Source of the DNA: Rapana venosa
Taxonomy: Eukaryota > Mollusca > Gastropoda > Neogastropoda > Muricidae
Reading direction: 5' to 3'
Assembly: GCA_028751875.1 (NCBI GenBank)
Contig: CM054145.1
Coordinates: 42,501,170 to 42,565,169, forward strand
DNA: 64,000 nt
Shown here: piece after piece, positions 49,901 through 59,600 of the stretch
Layout: each line of letters opens with the position of its first letter
How positions within the stretch are numbered: the first letter of the stretch is position 1
Program-made: the position numbers and the translations under genes
Notes under the pieces: generated by a model
Told to the model about the DNA's origin: nothing
The model's database searches: none
Seen by the model: the letters and a program-made list of their open reading frames with translations, nothing else

Positions 49901-52900
49901 GTAGAAGTATGTGGTGTAAACGATTCAGTTACAAGGAAACACACATCTGTGCACACTTTGTTGAAGGATTGTTATGCTTTGGAAGTACACTAAAAAAAAG
50001 ATTAACATAACAAGAGTTGTGTTTTAATACAAAAAATATCACAAAGAATGCCCTGTGAGTAAGAAGAGAGCAGGCTGTGATCTTATTCATGTTTCCATTT
50101 CACACATACTTTGTTCCAACTTGGCCAAGTCTCTGCTTTCTTCCTGATTCAAACATGCAGATTACTTTTGTCATTTGATACTCATGTTAGATGAACCCAA
50201 TACACATTGTTTTTTTAAATGTTATTAAAAGATTCAAGCTTTTACTCTCACCCTCAGTACTGACAAAGAACGCAGGTCAGCAAAATCAGCAATGTTGTTC
50301 TCTGACAAGTCAAGGTAGCGCAAGTGATGGCAGCCAGACAAACCTATCATGCTCTGGTGACAAAGGGGGAAAAAACACACTTTAAAAACACTTCCATTTA
50401 CATTAAATATAACTTAAATGAAATCCAGTTCTAAAACTTTAAACATAAACAAATTTCCCTGAAGTCAGAACATGGCTACCTTAATGGTGGGCAAAAACAA
50501 TTTATGCAAAATCTGTCAATTGGTGAACCTCAGAGCTCTAGCCAAAGAACTAAAAACCAAACCAAAAAATCAAAAACAAAAGCAAAATAACAAACAAATA
50601 ATCTAAACAGTGGGTACACTGCCCACATATTTAAAAAAATGTTCTAAGATACACAATATGAAGAAGTATCAAATAAAATGTTTCTGCACCAGCCGCCATG
50701 GTGCAGTGGTTAATGCATTGGGTTACTAGCTGGGAGGTCCCGGGTTTCAATTCCATAGGAGTCACAGGGCATTTCTGGACTCCAGCTGGCAGCTTCCCAG
50801 AGTGAGTTTGCTATGGGCTCATTCGGAAGACCAGGACCACACAGTCAAGCTTTATCCTTGTTATTCATACTATACTTCAGTATCCATGCTATACCCCAAT
50901 ACTGTTTTCTAACAGCTAGGAATATTCATACATGCTATACCCCAATACTGTTTTCTAACAGCTAGGAATATTCATACTTTCTTCTTCTTTGTCAAATGCT
51001 CAAACAGCAATTATTGTTGTCATATGATCAAAAAGGCATTGCATTGCCCTTAAAGTGCCTGACAAGTCAGGTTCAGCCCATCTGACTTCAGCATGGGAGA
51101 GCACTGTTATATATATTTTAACCCTATTTGTGCAGTTCCCAGAATATTCCAGTAACGGCGGGTCTAAGCTATGTGGCGGGTCCTGGAATATTCCGGGATG
51201 ACATAGGTGATCGTAACTGAAAGCTCACTTTTGCTTTCAAAGGTCAGCCAATGAATGTTAAGGCCGTTATAGGGCTGCTGAAAGGGCTGAAGGTTGTTCG
51301 ACAAAAACAAGCAACAAAGATTCTGATTGGTGTAGAGTGGGGGGGTTCGGACTAGCCGAGATCGTCTTCAACAAAAATGGCGGCCAGCGTTTGCACCATA
51401 ATTTCTTCAAGCTTTTTTCGAACTATTTTACAATATTGACAGTGAGGAGGAGTTTTAGAGGCTGGATTTGGTTGAATTAAACAATGCGAGAGACAATGAG
51501 GTAAGGATTGTGGAATGTTTTTAGAAAAACTTGGTAAAAATTTTATCGTGATCCAACGGAATTGACCCAGTTTTGCTGGATGGACTTGTACACTACCCCG
51601 TGATTTCGACATCACAGATTGTTTTACTTTATACTGATGCAACGAGACTTCAAAATAACTGTCGTTGAGTCAAATCGCTATGCTGCTGAGTACTTTGCAT
51701 CACATGAAATCAAGCGACCATTGTATTTTTGTCATAGAAAGCCACCACTTCACACAATCCGCCATGATGATCGTGATGGCCTCGATCCTTTCGCCGAACT
51801 TTTCCAAGTATTTGACGACCGATAAAGCAATACAAACTCCTTATTTTTTCAAAACTAATGTCAAGAAATAGTATTTACCTAATCATGACATTTATGCACC
51901 GCAAGAACATTGCTTATCATGTTAAAATCGATCCGGGGCCCTGACAGTGCAACAGTGTTTGGTAGTGCGCACACAAGTTTTTTGGGGTTTTTTACATATC
52001 ATAAACACTACATGCTGCTATAAAATTACATTCATTTAAAAGATTATCTACTCTTTCCAGTGATTTACAGCTTTACACACTTAATTCAGTTTTATATATC
52101 AATATCAAGGGCTGTTTGAGCCCACCCTGCTTCAAAACAACGCTAGCCAATGTTAATTCAGCCAGTAAAAACTGAGCCTTGCTGGAAAAAAGGCAGGAGA
52201 CTGGCCCAAAATAGACAAGAAGGAGGTGACAGAAAGAAAAGGAACAAGGCAGAGACAAAGAAAAGGATAGAAAGGAGGGAATTCCTAGCACAGAATGTCC
52301 AGAAGGTGGGGATGCTATTTAAACACCCACCCCCCCCACCCCCACCCCCACATCCCCACAAGGGGAGGAACATCCATGCTATACCTCAATACTGTTTTCT
52401 GACAGGTCCAGCCAGGTTAACTGCGACAGAGACTCCAAACCTGAACCTGAAACACATCAAAGCTTGTAAGAAACAAAATCTATTACCTTAACAGATTTTC
52501 TTTTCCTGGGACAAGTAGTTATTTCTGTTTTCAGCCAGGCTTATATCTAAATACTTTGTATGGTTTTTCAATTGTAATATGAATAATTATTTGAAACACA
52601 GCGGCATCCTCCCACCCCAACCCCTCTCAGACAATAACTGAGACTGAAGACAGTATTTTCTCAAACACAACAAAATAATACCGTAAATGAATTATTTTTT
52701 TAACATTGACTATACATCAGAGTGGATGAGTTGGTCATCATTAATGAGTTTGGGTTGGGTTTGTTTTTTTTATTTCATATTCAGCCTATCCCTTACTTTC
52801 AGAGACACACATAGACATGCATACACACACCCAAAAAACAAATACACACACACACACACAATGTATTCCCATGTGTCTGTGAACATCTTTCACACACATT

Positions 52901-54679
52901 AAAACCTATTCCACCTTTTGGAAGAGTAGGCTATTGTGTGCCCGTGAGAATGGACGACAAAATGTACAAAACTGCATGCACAGGGCGACTGGATGTAAAA
53001 AAAAAAAAGCACACAAGTGCTTATTCCTTTTTCCTTAAAATAAAAAAAATCATTTAAAAAATTCATAGCAAACCTTGAATAGCAGAGATAGAGTTGGCAG
53101 CAAGGTTGAGGACAGTCAGGTGGACCAAGTGAGACAAGCCCTTCATTTCTACCAGACGATTATGGGCCAGTGATAACTGCAAAAGAAGTGTCACAACAAT
53201 CAACATTTGTTCAGACAAAGATATACACCTGACATGCATTACTCTAACTTTTTTTTTTGTCCAAACAGGTATGTACAAAGAAAGGGACATGAAAGAAAAA
53301 GTGACTTTAAAAACCCAACCGCCTCCTACCCCGAGTGAAATTGTTATGGCTTATTTGGAAGACTAGGACCATACAGTCGAGCGTCAGTCCATTTTGAAAG
53401 TGTTGATCAAATTAGGTGTCAATCTCTAAGGCCCAGTTGAAACCAGAGTATGATAGGATGAGTATAATACAACCCTCTCAAGTAGTCTCACAGCACCTGC
53501 ACTTCTATAGTGTCATCATTACATTATGTTCACCACCATTGATCATCATGCAATAAAAGAAAACTGTCTCTGAGTTGGTGGCCTTGTTGCTCTGTTCTCA
53601 TAGTGACCTGTTATTGTTAAGGTTTCCCATACACTTCTGTGCCAGTGGTGGAGCCCGTGTCAAATCAAATACAGCCAAAAAATAGTGTGATGACTCAGGC
53701 TTCTATCAAATTACTATTTCTGACCTGTTGTAGAAGTGGACAAGCATGCAGTGTGTCCATTTTGGTAATGCTGTTATGGTCAGCAATCAGGGCAGTCAAG
53801 CCAGCGTGGGATGGCTTCAGGTCCAAGCCCCACAAGCCCCGCCGGCTCCAGTCTTCTACCTGGCCTTTTTCTGAAACACACATAGTAATAATAATGATAA
53901 TGATAATAAATAAAAAATACATGGAATTTATATAGTGCCATATCTTGCAAAAAACAAATCAAAGCGCTTTCATTCATCCCATTCATTCACATACAGCCAG
54001 TTACATAATAGTTTTTACAAATTCAAATGTATACACACACACACACGCATGCACACACGCACGCACACGCACATACATAAAGGTTATACACTCTGGCAGG
54101 GTGATGGGGTTTTGGCTGTTGAGGGCAGGGACAAAAATGAGATGGAGCAAGAGGGGAGAATCTTAGTTTTGAAATAAATGTGTCTTGAGGCCAGATTTTA
54201 AAGCATCATAAGAAGGCTTTTGGCAAAGGGAGAGAGGGAGGTCATTCCAGATTGATGGACCAGAAACAGAGAAAGAGCGATGGCCAACGATGGACTGCTT
54301 CAATCTAGGTATTCTTAAGCACAAGGTATCTGCAGCAGAACGGGGGAAACGAGAAGGAGTGTACAGGTGAAGACATTCACAGAGGTAGGAAGGTGCCGTT
54401 TTGTGGAGGCATTTGTAACAGAGGCTACTTATCCTATAGTTTACTCTCTGTGGCACAGGCAAACCAGTGGAGAGATTGCAAGAGAGGAGTAATGTGCTCA
54501 GATTTTTTCTTTCTGAGGACTAGTCGAGCTGCAGAGTTTTGTATACGTTGAAGGGAGTGGATAGATGATGCTGGCAGACCAGCCAGAAGAAAATTGCAAT
54601 AGTCCAGAGTGCACCCATACAGTGTATTATGATAATTGTACTATGTGTGTGAAGGTGTGTTTGTGTGTGTGTGAAGGTG

Positions 54680-54749
<70 letters not shown>

Positions 54750-54943
54750 TGTGTGTGTGTCTGTGTGTGTGTGTGTGTGTGTGTCAAGTCAAATTTTTAT
54801 TTCCAGATGGTACATTGAATAAGCAATGATTTGCTTTTTTTCATCAAGCCATCTATCTAGGAACAAAACCAACTTGATCAATAATAATTAATATCTAACT
54901 ACATTACTACCATAACCAATGATAATAAAACTGACTCCAAAAG

Positions 54944-54977
<34 letters not shown>

Positions 54978-55159
54978 CCAAAAACAAAAACCCAACAACA
55001 AAAACGGAAAAAAAAAAAACACCAACCCACACCCAAATAAGAAAAGTACACTGCAGAACTCCTACACACAAACTCGTGCACACACGCACAGGCAACGCAA
55101 TACAACACACACACACACACACACACACATACACACACACGCACAGGCAACGCAATGCA

Positions 55160-55193
<34 letters not shown>

Positions 55194-55595
55194 ACACACA
55201 CACATTCAATGATTCATACGCATACACACGTAGTGACGTACATACACACACACACATGTACTACTTGGATATGGATTACAAGGAAATGAGGAAAAAAAAT
55301 GTCAAATTATATCAGGTTACAATATCACCAGTTCTTTCATATTCATACTTTAGTTTATAATTAATGACAACCAACACACGAAACCCATGAAAAACCAAAA
55401 ACAAACAAAAGAATCAAACAAGGAAAAAAACAGAACAAAGCATACCCCCCCCCCCCCCCCCCCAAAAAAACAACAAAAAAAAAACCCAAACAAAAACAAC
55501 AAAAACAACAAAATACCCAACCGAACAAACAACCAAAAAGAAGAAAATACTAGACATCCATATCTGTTTGCACAGATCTACAATACTGTTAGCAA

Positions 55596-55666
<71 letters not shown>

Positions 55667-56411
55667 GTGTGAGAGAGATGGAGGGAGGGGGAGAGAGACT
55701 AGAGAGCATATACAGTACACATTCATGAAAATGTACAATATGAATGCATTCTCTCGCACATGAAAATCTGTCTGTGTGTAATGTTGTGTGTGGGTGCGTG
55801 CGTGCGTGCGTGCGCTGTGCGTGTGTGTGTGTGTGTGTGCGTGCGTGCATGCTGAGTCTATCATCTAGTAGTGAATACTATAGACATTAAACCATGGAGC
55901 GCACACACCTACACACACACACACACACACATTTCTGGTCTCAAGGCATACTATAGTTGGCATAAAAAATTGAGTGATTAAGTTAATATCAGATGAGAAT
56001 CAAGAGTTGGTCAACAACTTGTCTTAACCCACTGACTGATGTCAAAGTGTCTTCACTCGTGCAGTCACAATCAGAATTGAACAATGACTTTTTCTGTCAG
56101 TGTCTATGTTATATCAAGTTTGGAATCTAATCATCGACTGACATGATCATGATGACAGTCATGTCATCACTCATTGATTGGCCATTTTGATCATTTATTC
56201 ATTATGAATCATGACATATTCACTCATTTCCAAACTATAAAAAATATGCTGAATCTATCGAATTTGAACAACTAAATGATTGTTTAAGACTCTAAGCATT
56301 TTTGAATGATTCATCACGACCGGTGTTCTTATTTGTTTCAGACAGTTACCAGGAAAAAGGGTTGGAACCAACACTGAACATTTTTAGTTTACCTTCGAGA
56401 TCGTCGGCCAT
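43648..56411 (-). CDS. CEP97: Centrosomal protein of 97 kDa, N-terminal 280 residues in 9 exons (3' part not resolved)
   Basis: CEP97 binds CP110, caps the distal end of centrioles and restrains cilium formation. Nine minus-strand exons join in phase: 56411-56393, 53870-53725, 53176-53074, 52440-52385, 50353-50252, 49117-49004, 46727-46636, 45801-45709 and 43762-43648. The product starts MADDLEEKGQVEDW, then runs through LRRs such as LSLAHNRL, LTVLNLAANSI, LTWLDLSENSI, LRYLDLSENNI and LRILSLQGNSI. The LRR cap follows, with LEQLSVAQNPC, GFDYRPY, LQVLDGF, then LPGQHV and YLATVCPL. The order and spacing match human CEP97 as I recall it, including LEQLS-NPC, FDYRPY and YLATVCPL. The C-terminal IQ motif and coiled coil were not found and should lie left of 43.6 kb. 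The exon 7/8 junction is the weakest part of the model. Confidence 0.92.
43763..44097. repeat. (CA)n region on the acceptor side of CEP97 exon 9
   Basis: CA with GCAC, CATG and ATAC units; it directly abuts the exon 9 acceptor, so CEP97 exon 9 is framed by CA repeats on both sides. Confidence 0.92.
44240..44385 (+). repeat. Y repeat copy 3 (CEP97 intron 8)
   Basis: GGTCTTCTCCTGCGCTTGTG, CTCTGCAGGAGG and AACACATTCCAACTTCAGAC match the Y family. Confidence 0.5.
44781..45061 (+). mobile_element. SINE-C, tRNA-derived, full length
   Basis: 281 bp flanked by a perfect 12-bp duplication ATAAATATCCCA (44769-44780 and 45062-45073). The head has A box TGGTCGAGTGGTT and B box GGTTCGATCCC, with a long variable arm like tRNA-Leu/Ser. 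The body has CCTTGGGAAAGACACTTTAC and ends CTGGCTCGAAAGAAC. Lies in CEP97 intron 8. As it has the downstream body and duplications, it is not a tRNA gene. Confidence 0.85.
45175..45230 (+). mobile_element. LINE-type 3' tail, isolated (CEP97 intron 8)
   Basis: AGATTCAGCGCTATATAAAT, TCCATACATT, then (ATT)n. Confidence 0.55.
45709..45801 (-). CDS. CEP97: CEP97 exon 8 (LRR cap)
   Basis: Encodes HLTGFDYRPYLLCCCPALQV then LDGFLVQDNE and ends at donor GTTAGT in phase 2. Two acceptors are possible, CCTGAG (start 45801) and CTGACAG (start 45790). The first restores frame with the exon 7 donor proposed here; the second has the better polypyrimidine tract but needs a phase-1 donor, and none fits well. 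Confidence 0.85.
45930..46248 (+). repeat. G/T-rich low-complexity tract (CEP97 intron 7)
   Basis: About 300 bp nearly free of A and C with long G-runs (46058-46075, 46223-46245), similar in make-up to the 12.0-12.4 kb tract. Confidence 0.85.
46636..46727 (-). CDS. CEP97: CEP97 exon 7 (last LRR and cap start)
   Basis: Acceptor GCTGTTTCAG is clear. Encodes MTGLCFLTQLEQLSVAQNPC then VEMTANKEYP, matching human LTELEQLSIMNNPC. The 3' edge is uncertain: the only phase-compatible downstream donor, GTCTGT at 46635, is weak, and the open frame ends soon after at TGA. Confidence 0.8.
47060..47860. other. CEP97 intron 6, non-repetitive part
   Basis: AT-rich sequence with no coding or element signal. 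Confidence 0.5.
48121..48248 (+). repeat. 64-bp tandem duplication (CEP97 intron 6)
   Basis: Two units beginning TTGAATCCATAAGAGACACT at 48121 and 48185, each running through CAAAG, TAAGCA and GGCCATGAAGTT (GCC in the second). Confidence 0.75.
48524..48976 (-). mobile_element. SINE-A copy (CEP97 intron 6)
   Basis: Head GGTGGCAGGATGGTTAAGAC with B box GGTTCGATTCCC; core and 3' domain complete, with a small internal duplication of the CTCATCCAAAGGACTT stretch. Confidence 0.8.
49004..49117 (-). CDS. CEP97: CEP97 exon 6 (LRR)
   Basis: Acceptor TGTTACAG, donor GTCAGC, 38 codons in phase 0. Encodes TLLLHGNTISNL and PLSLRILSLQGNSIEDLTQ, matching human TLLLHGNIITSL and LAILSLAENEI. Confidence 0.95.
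50252..50353 (-). CDS. CEP97: CEP97 exon 5 (LRR)
   Basis: Acceptor GTCACCAG, donor GTGAGA, exactly 34 codons in phase 0. Encodes SMIGLSGCHHLRYLDLSENN then IADFADLRSLSVLR, one LRR plus the start of the next. Confidence 0.93.
50455..50560 (+). mobile_element. SINE-A 3' fragment
   Basis: GAACATGGCTACCTTAATGG and GGTGAACCTCAGAGCTCTAG match the SINE-A 3' domain only. Confidence 0.6.
50688..50865 (+). mobile_element. R875 retroposon, 5' head fragment
   Basis: Starts ACCAGCCGCCATGGTGCAGT (tRNA-like A box region), then GGTTTCAATTCC in B-box position, and runs to ACCACACAGTCAAGCTTTAT. Lies in CEP97 intron 4. Confidence 0.7.
50885..50976 (+). repeat. 46-bp tandem pair copied from the CEP97 exon 4 boundary
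   Basis: Two identical 46-bp units (50885-50930 and 50931-50976) containing CATGCTATACCCCAATACTG and TTTTCTAACAG. The same string with two changes forms the 3' edge and donor of CEP97 exon 4 at 52377-52408. Confidence 0.75.
50977..52372 (+). repeat. X repeat split by piggyBac-like copy D
   Basis: The left part at 50977-51121 and the right part at 52183-52372 are consecutive in the intact X copy at 57529. The gap is filled by the 1.06-kb piggyBac-like copy D. The right end has a C-rich expansion before CATCCCCACA. Confidence 0.65.
51122..52182 (+). mobile_element. piggyBac-like non-autonomous element, copy D (one end lost)
   Basis: Opposite orientation to copies A-C. The left end follows TTAA (51118-51121) and starts CCCTATTTGTGC. 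The right part matches the family up to about 52182, but the last 30 or so bases and the second TTAA are gone. Relict coding with [20 protein letters not shown] is on the plus strand near 51660-51720; upstream are an IDSEEEF-like acidic stretch and a GTAAGG donor-like site. It sits in CEP97 intron 4 and interrupts an X repeat. Confidence 0.8.
52385..52440 (-). CDS. CEP97: CEP97 exon 4 (LRR), tandem acceptor
   Basis: Encodes LESLSQLTWLDLSENSIE and ends at donor GTATAG. Two in-frame acceptors lie 6 bp apart (TTTCAG then GTTCAG). The inner one (start 52440) keeps standard LRR spacing; the outer one (52446) would insert Ser-Gly. Confidence 0.88.
52862..53060 (+). mobile_element. SINE-B, diverged (CEP97 intron 3)
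   Basis: CTATTCCACCTTTTGGAAGA, GTAGGCTATTGTGTGCCCGT and AAGCACACAAGTGCTTATTC match the core and 3' end. Confidence 0.65.
53074..53176 (-). CDS. CEP97: CEP97 exon 3 (LRR)
   Basis: Acceptor TTTTGCAG, donor GTTTGC. Encodes LSLAHNRLVEMKGLSH and LTVLNLAANSISAIQ, an LRR pair closely matching human ANNRLVRMMGV and RVLNLPHNSI. Confidence 0.95.
53315..53670 (+). mobile_element. R875 retroposon, diverged internal fragment
   Basis: Matches the R875 interior: GAAGACTAGGACCATACAGT, AAGTAGTCTCACAGCACCTG and CATACACTTCTGTGCCAGTG. Lies in CEP97 intron 2. Confidence 0.65.
53725..53870 (-). CDS. CEP97: CEP97 exon 2
   Basis: Preceded by TGTGTTTCAG, ends CAACAG before GTCAGA. Encodes KGQVEDWSRRGL up to DHNSITKMDTLHACPLLQQ, equivalent to the human stretch around NWSGQGL and LDKNQIIKLENL. 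Confidence 0.92.
53880..54605 (-). pseudogene. Non-LTR retrotransposon remnant, 3' end (CEP97 intron 1)
   Basis: Same family as the copy at 25.3 kb. [30 protein letters not shown] and GHRSFSVSGPSIWNDLPLSL are visible, and the 3' tail has GCACTATATAAATTCCATG plus an AT-rich run. 5'-truncated; oriented with CEP97. Confidence 0.85.
54640..54785. repeat. (GT)n array (CEP97 intron 1)
   Basis: About 140 bp GT. Confidence 0.92.
54940..55210. repeat. (CA)n arrays with a duplicated block
   Basis: Three CA arrays; ACGCACAGGCAACGCAAT occurs at about 55085 and 55139, so array plus flank was duplicated. Confidence 0.88.
55595..55690. repeat. (GT)n array
   Basis: About 65 bp GT followed by GA-rich sequence. 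Confidence 0.9.
55930..56340. other. CEP97 intron 1, 5' part
   Basis: Non-repetitive sequence with several TGATCAT/ATGATCAT motifs (56040-56290). No element or exon recognised. Confidence 0.45.
56393..56411 (-). CDS. CEP97: CEP97 exon 1 coding part (start codon)
   Basis: ATG GCC GAC GAT CTC GAA G, then donor GTAAAC. The leftover G joins AA of exon 2 to give Glu. It was chosen because it is the only nearby ATG with a phase-matching donor, and it gives an acidic MADDLEE start like other CEP97 proteins. Confidence 0.8.
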
Positions 56412-56664
56412 TTTTCAAGCATTCGCGCTAATGTAAGACCGCAGAGAATGTGCAAAACAGCTATAAAAGGAAAATATATAAATACTTTTTATTACACTTA
56501 AAATTTATTTTGACAAATTTATATCCAATTTATTATATTCATGTTGTTATAATATTCATTTTATTCCATCATAGGCCTACCCTAGTTCCTGTCAGAACAA
56601 TCACTCCGATCCTGATACATGCACTTCCGTCCTTTCCGGACATCGCATTCGCATTAACAGCACC
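56412..56664. promoter_or_regulatory. Putative bidirectional promoter of CEP97 (-) and RPL24 (+)
   Basis: This 253-bp gap between two divergent start codons must contain both 5'UTRs and any shared core promoter. On the RPL24 side a pyrimidine run (TTCCGTCCTTTCC, 56625-56637) lies about 30 bp before the ATG and fits a 5'-TOP/TCT initiator expected for ribosomal protein genes. On the CEP97 side the start codon sits in AAAAATGGCCGAC, which resembles a YY1-type site. The middle is AT-rich, and no clear TATA box at the right distance was identified. Promoter activity is inferred from gene layout. Confidence 0.7.
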
Positions 56665-56669
56665 ATGAA
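56665..56669 (+). CDS. RPL24: RPL24 coding exon 1 (start codon)
   Basis: ATGAA followed directly by donor GTGAGT; the split second codon is completed by G from exon 2 (Met-Lys). A tiny first coding exon is typical of ribosomal protein genes. Confidence 0.93.
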
Positions 56670-59600
56670 GTGAGTAGAACGAGACACAGGCAGGTTAATC
56701 CTTCCTAACCTTCATCATCGATTTCAGTTTTAAAGTAATCTGATGTTTGTACTATTGTGTATCGATTGGACTGTTAATGTAGTTTCTTTATTTTATTTTT
56801 CAGGATCGAACTGTGCTCCTACAGTGGTATCAAAATATACCCTGGCCATGGGAAACGACTGGTCAAAGTGGATGGGAGGGTAAGCTGTTTTGTTATAAAT
56901 TTCTTCTCATGTTTCTTGTTCGTTTCCTCCTCGTCTTCTTCGTATACTTTCTTTTTGCTCCACCTTGTCAATGTCATCGAAAACGAACTCTGAAATCACC
57001 GTTTCTGCAAAGTGAGAAAGGCAGCGCTCAGTGAATATTGATAGTGAAAATAAAATGAGAATGTTAAAAACACATGGAAGATACAGATCATACAAAACTG
57101 GCAGCAGCAATAAAATACCATTTTAATATATTATTTAGTTTGCCAAAATTAATGCAAGGTAAGTGTTATGTGTATTTACTATTATGTTCGTTTTAATCTG
57201 CAAAACGCTGAATCTGCCATTTTCAAATCAAATCCTAGGCTAGTCTGAATTGTAACAAAAACTGAAAAAGGAACTAGGAAGAAAGGGTTTCTGAGGAGCC
57301 ATGTAGTTTTTGTGTTGTGGGGGACATTTTCATAATTATAGGGGGGGGGATACAGTACATTTTGGCTGACAATGGGCATTTTATGCAGTAGTACATGTAG
57401 TTTCTCTCCATTGTCCCACTACTCACCCCCCCCCCCCCCTACACTCTACAATCCCAATTGGTCTGAGCTATGATATCTGGCTTTTCCCCTCCTCGCCTCT
57501 TTGTCTTAGTTTCCGATAGTGTATTCTAACTTCTTCGTCAAACGCTCAGACAGCAACTATTGTTGTCTGTTATATGAGCGAAAATGCATCGCGCTGCTGT
57601 TAAGCGACTGACAAGTCGGGCCCAGCATCCAACTTCAGCACAAGAGAGAATAGGTACCTTTTAAGTTCTTTCTGGGGAAAAGGCAGGAGAATGGACCAAG
57701 AAGGCAGAAAATAGACAAGAAGGAGGTGACAGGAAGAAAAGGAACAAGGCAGAAACAGAGAGTGATAGAAAAGAGGACATTTCTAGCACAGAATGTGGGG
57801 ATGCTATTTATACTGATAGGCCCCTGGCATCCCCTCGGGGAGTTCTAACAACTTTAACTTGCACTCACAAACACACCTGTATACCTGCATTTACGCGCAC
57901 GAACACACACACACAATCTATATTTGTAATATTGCTTTTCTTCTGGTCGTTGTCATATTTGGCATATTTTTGCTATTTGGAAAACAGAAGTGGGGAGGTG
58001 GAGTATACTTCATTTTTAACTGTCCTCGATATTTACAATTTGTCTTATGATTTAGGTTTACCATTTCCTGAGCAAGAAATGCGAACGTTCCCATGCCATG
58101 AAGCGCAACCCTCGTGAGGTGACCTGGACTGTGCTGTACCGTCGCAAGCACAAGAAGGGGCAGACTGAGGAAGTGGTTAAGAAACGCACACGCCGCACTC
58201 ACAAGTTCAAGCGTGCTATCACTGGAGTGTCCCTCAGTGAGATCATTGCCAAGCGTAACCAAAAGCCAGAGGTGCGAAAAGCTCAGCGGGAGCAAGCCAT
58301 CAGGTGAGAAAATGCTGATTGTTTTCCCATTTAAGGGAGCAAGTTGTGTTTCATTTTGTCATTAGCAAAATATTGAGGGGAAGGAGTAGTCTGTAACTTA
58401 CAGGTTAATACCCAGCATATACCCAAGATTTCACTCATGCCCAAAACTTGAGCTTCTCTCTTGCTTGTCTTTTGTTTTTGTTTTTTTAAAAGAAACCTTG
58501 TAGATACCATATCAGTCATTAAAAATATATATATATTTTTGGCATTCAAGTAACAAATGCCTGAGATGTGATCGTTTTATGGATTTTCATACCTTTATAG
58601 GTCTTGTTACCTGCAACAGTGAGGCTGTGTACTGAAAGAGAACATCAAGGGCAATAGAGAAATTTTACAGGATGTTGCCCACCTATGGGGATGCTGAGGA
58701 GTTATCGGTTTATATGTAGCATCCCCACTTTCTGTCTGTGCTATTTCCCCTTTTCTGTCATTCGCCTTTTTTTTCTCCCACTTTCTTGATCATTTTCTGC
58801 CTTCCCAGACCATTCTGCTTCTTTCTTTCTTTTTAGCAAGTCTGACAACTTTTTTTTTCTTTTTAGATGTTAGACCTACAAGACATTTTGCCCGCATTTT
58901 GTTCTGGCAACCAGGTAGTGATAGTGTAACCACTGGGATTAGCACAGAATGTCTATGCTGCAGTGTTATTCACACATGTGGCATTTTTTTTATGTATTCT
59001 ATTCAATTGTACTTTTTAACCCTAGTAGCGCTAAATAGACGGCAACAAGCCTCACTTCTATTGGCTGAATTAACATTGGCTAGCATTGTTTTGGAGCAGG
59101 GTGGGCTCAAACAACCCTTGATATTGATATATAAAACTGAATTAAATGTGTTAAGCTATAAATCACTGGAAAGAAGAGATAATATGCTTTTAAATGAGTA
59201 TAATTTATTAATAGTGTGTAGTGTTTATGATTATGTAAAAAAAAAAAAATCAAAAAAAAAAATCGTGTGCGCACTACCGATCACTGTTCCACTGTCAGGG
59301 CCCCGGATTGATTTTAACACGATAAGCAAAGTTCTTGCGGTGCATAAATGTCATGATTAGGTAAACGCTATTTCTTGACATTAGTTTTCAAAAATAAGGA
59401 GTTTGTATCGCTTTATCGGTCACCAAATACTCGGAAAAGTTCAGCGACATGATCGACGCCATCACGACCGTCATGGCGGAATGTGCGAAGTGGTGGCTTT
59501 CTATGACAAAAATACAAAGATCGCTTGATTTCATGTGATGCAAAGTACTCAGCAGCATAGCGATTTGACTCAACAACAGTTATTTCGAAGCCTGGTTGCG

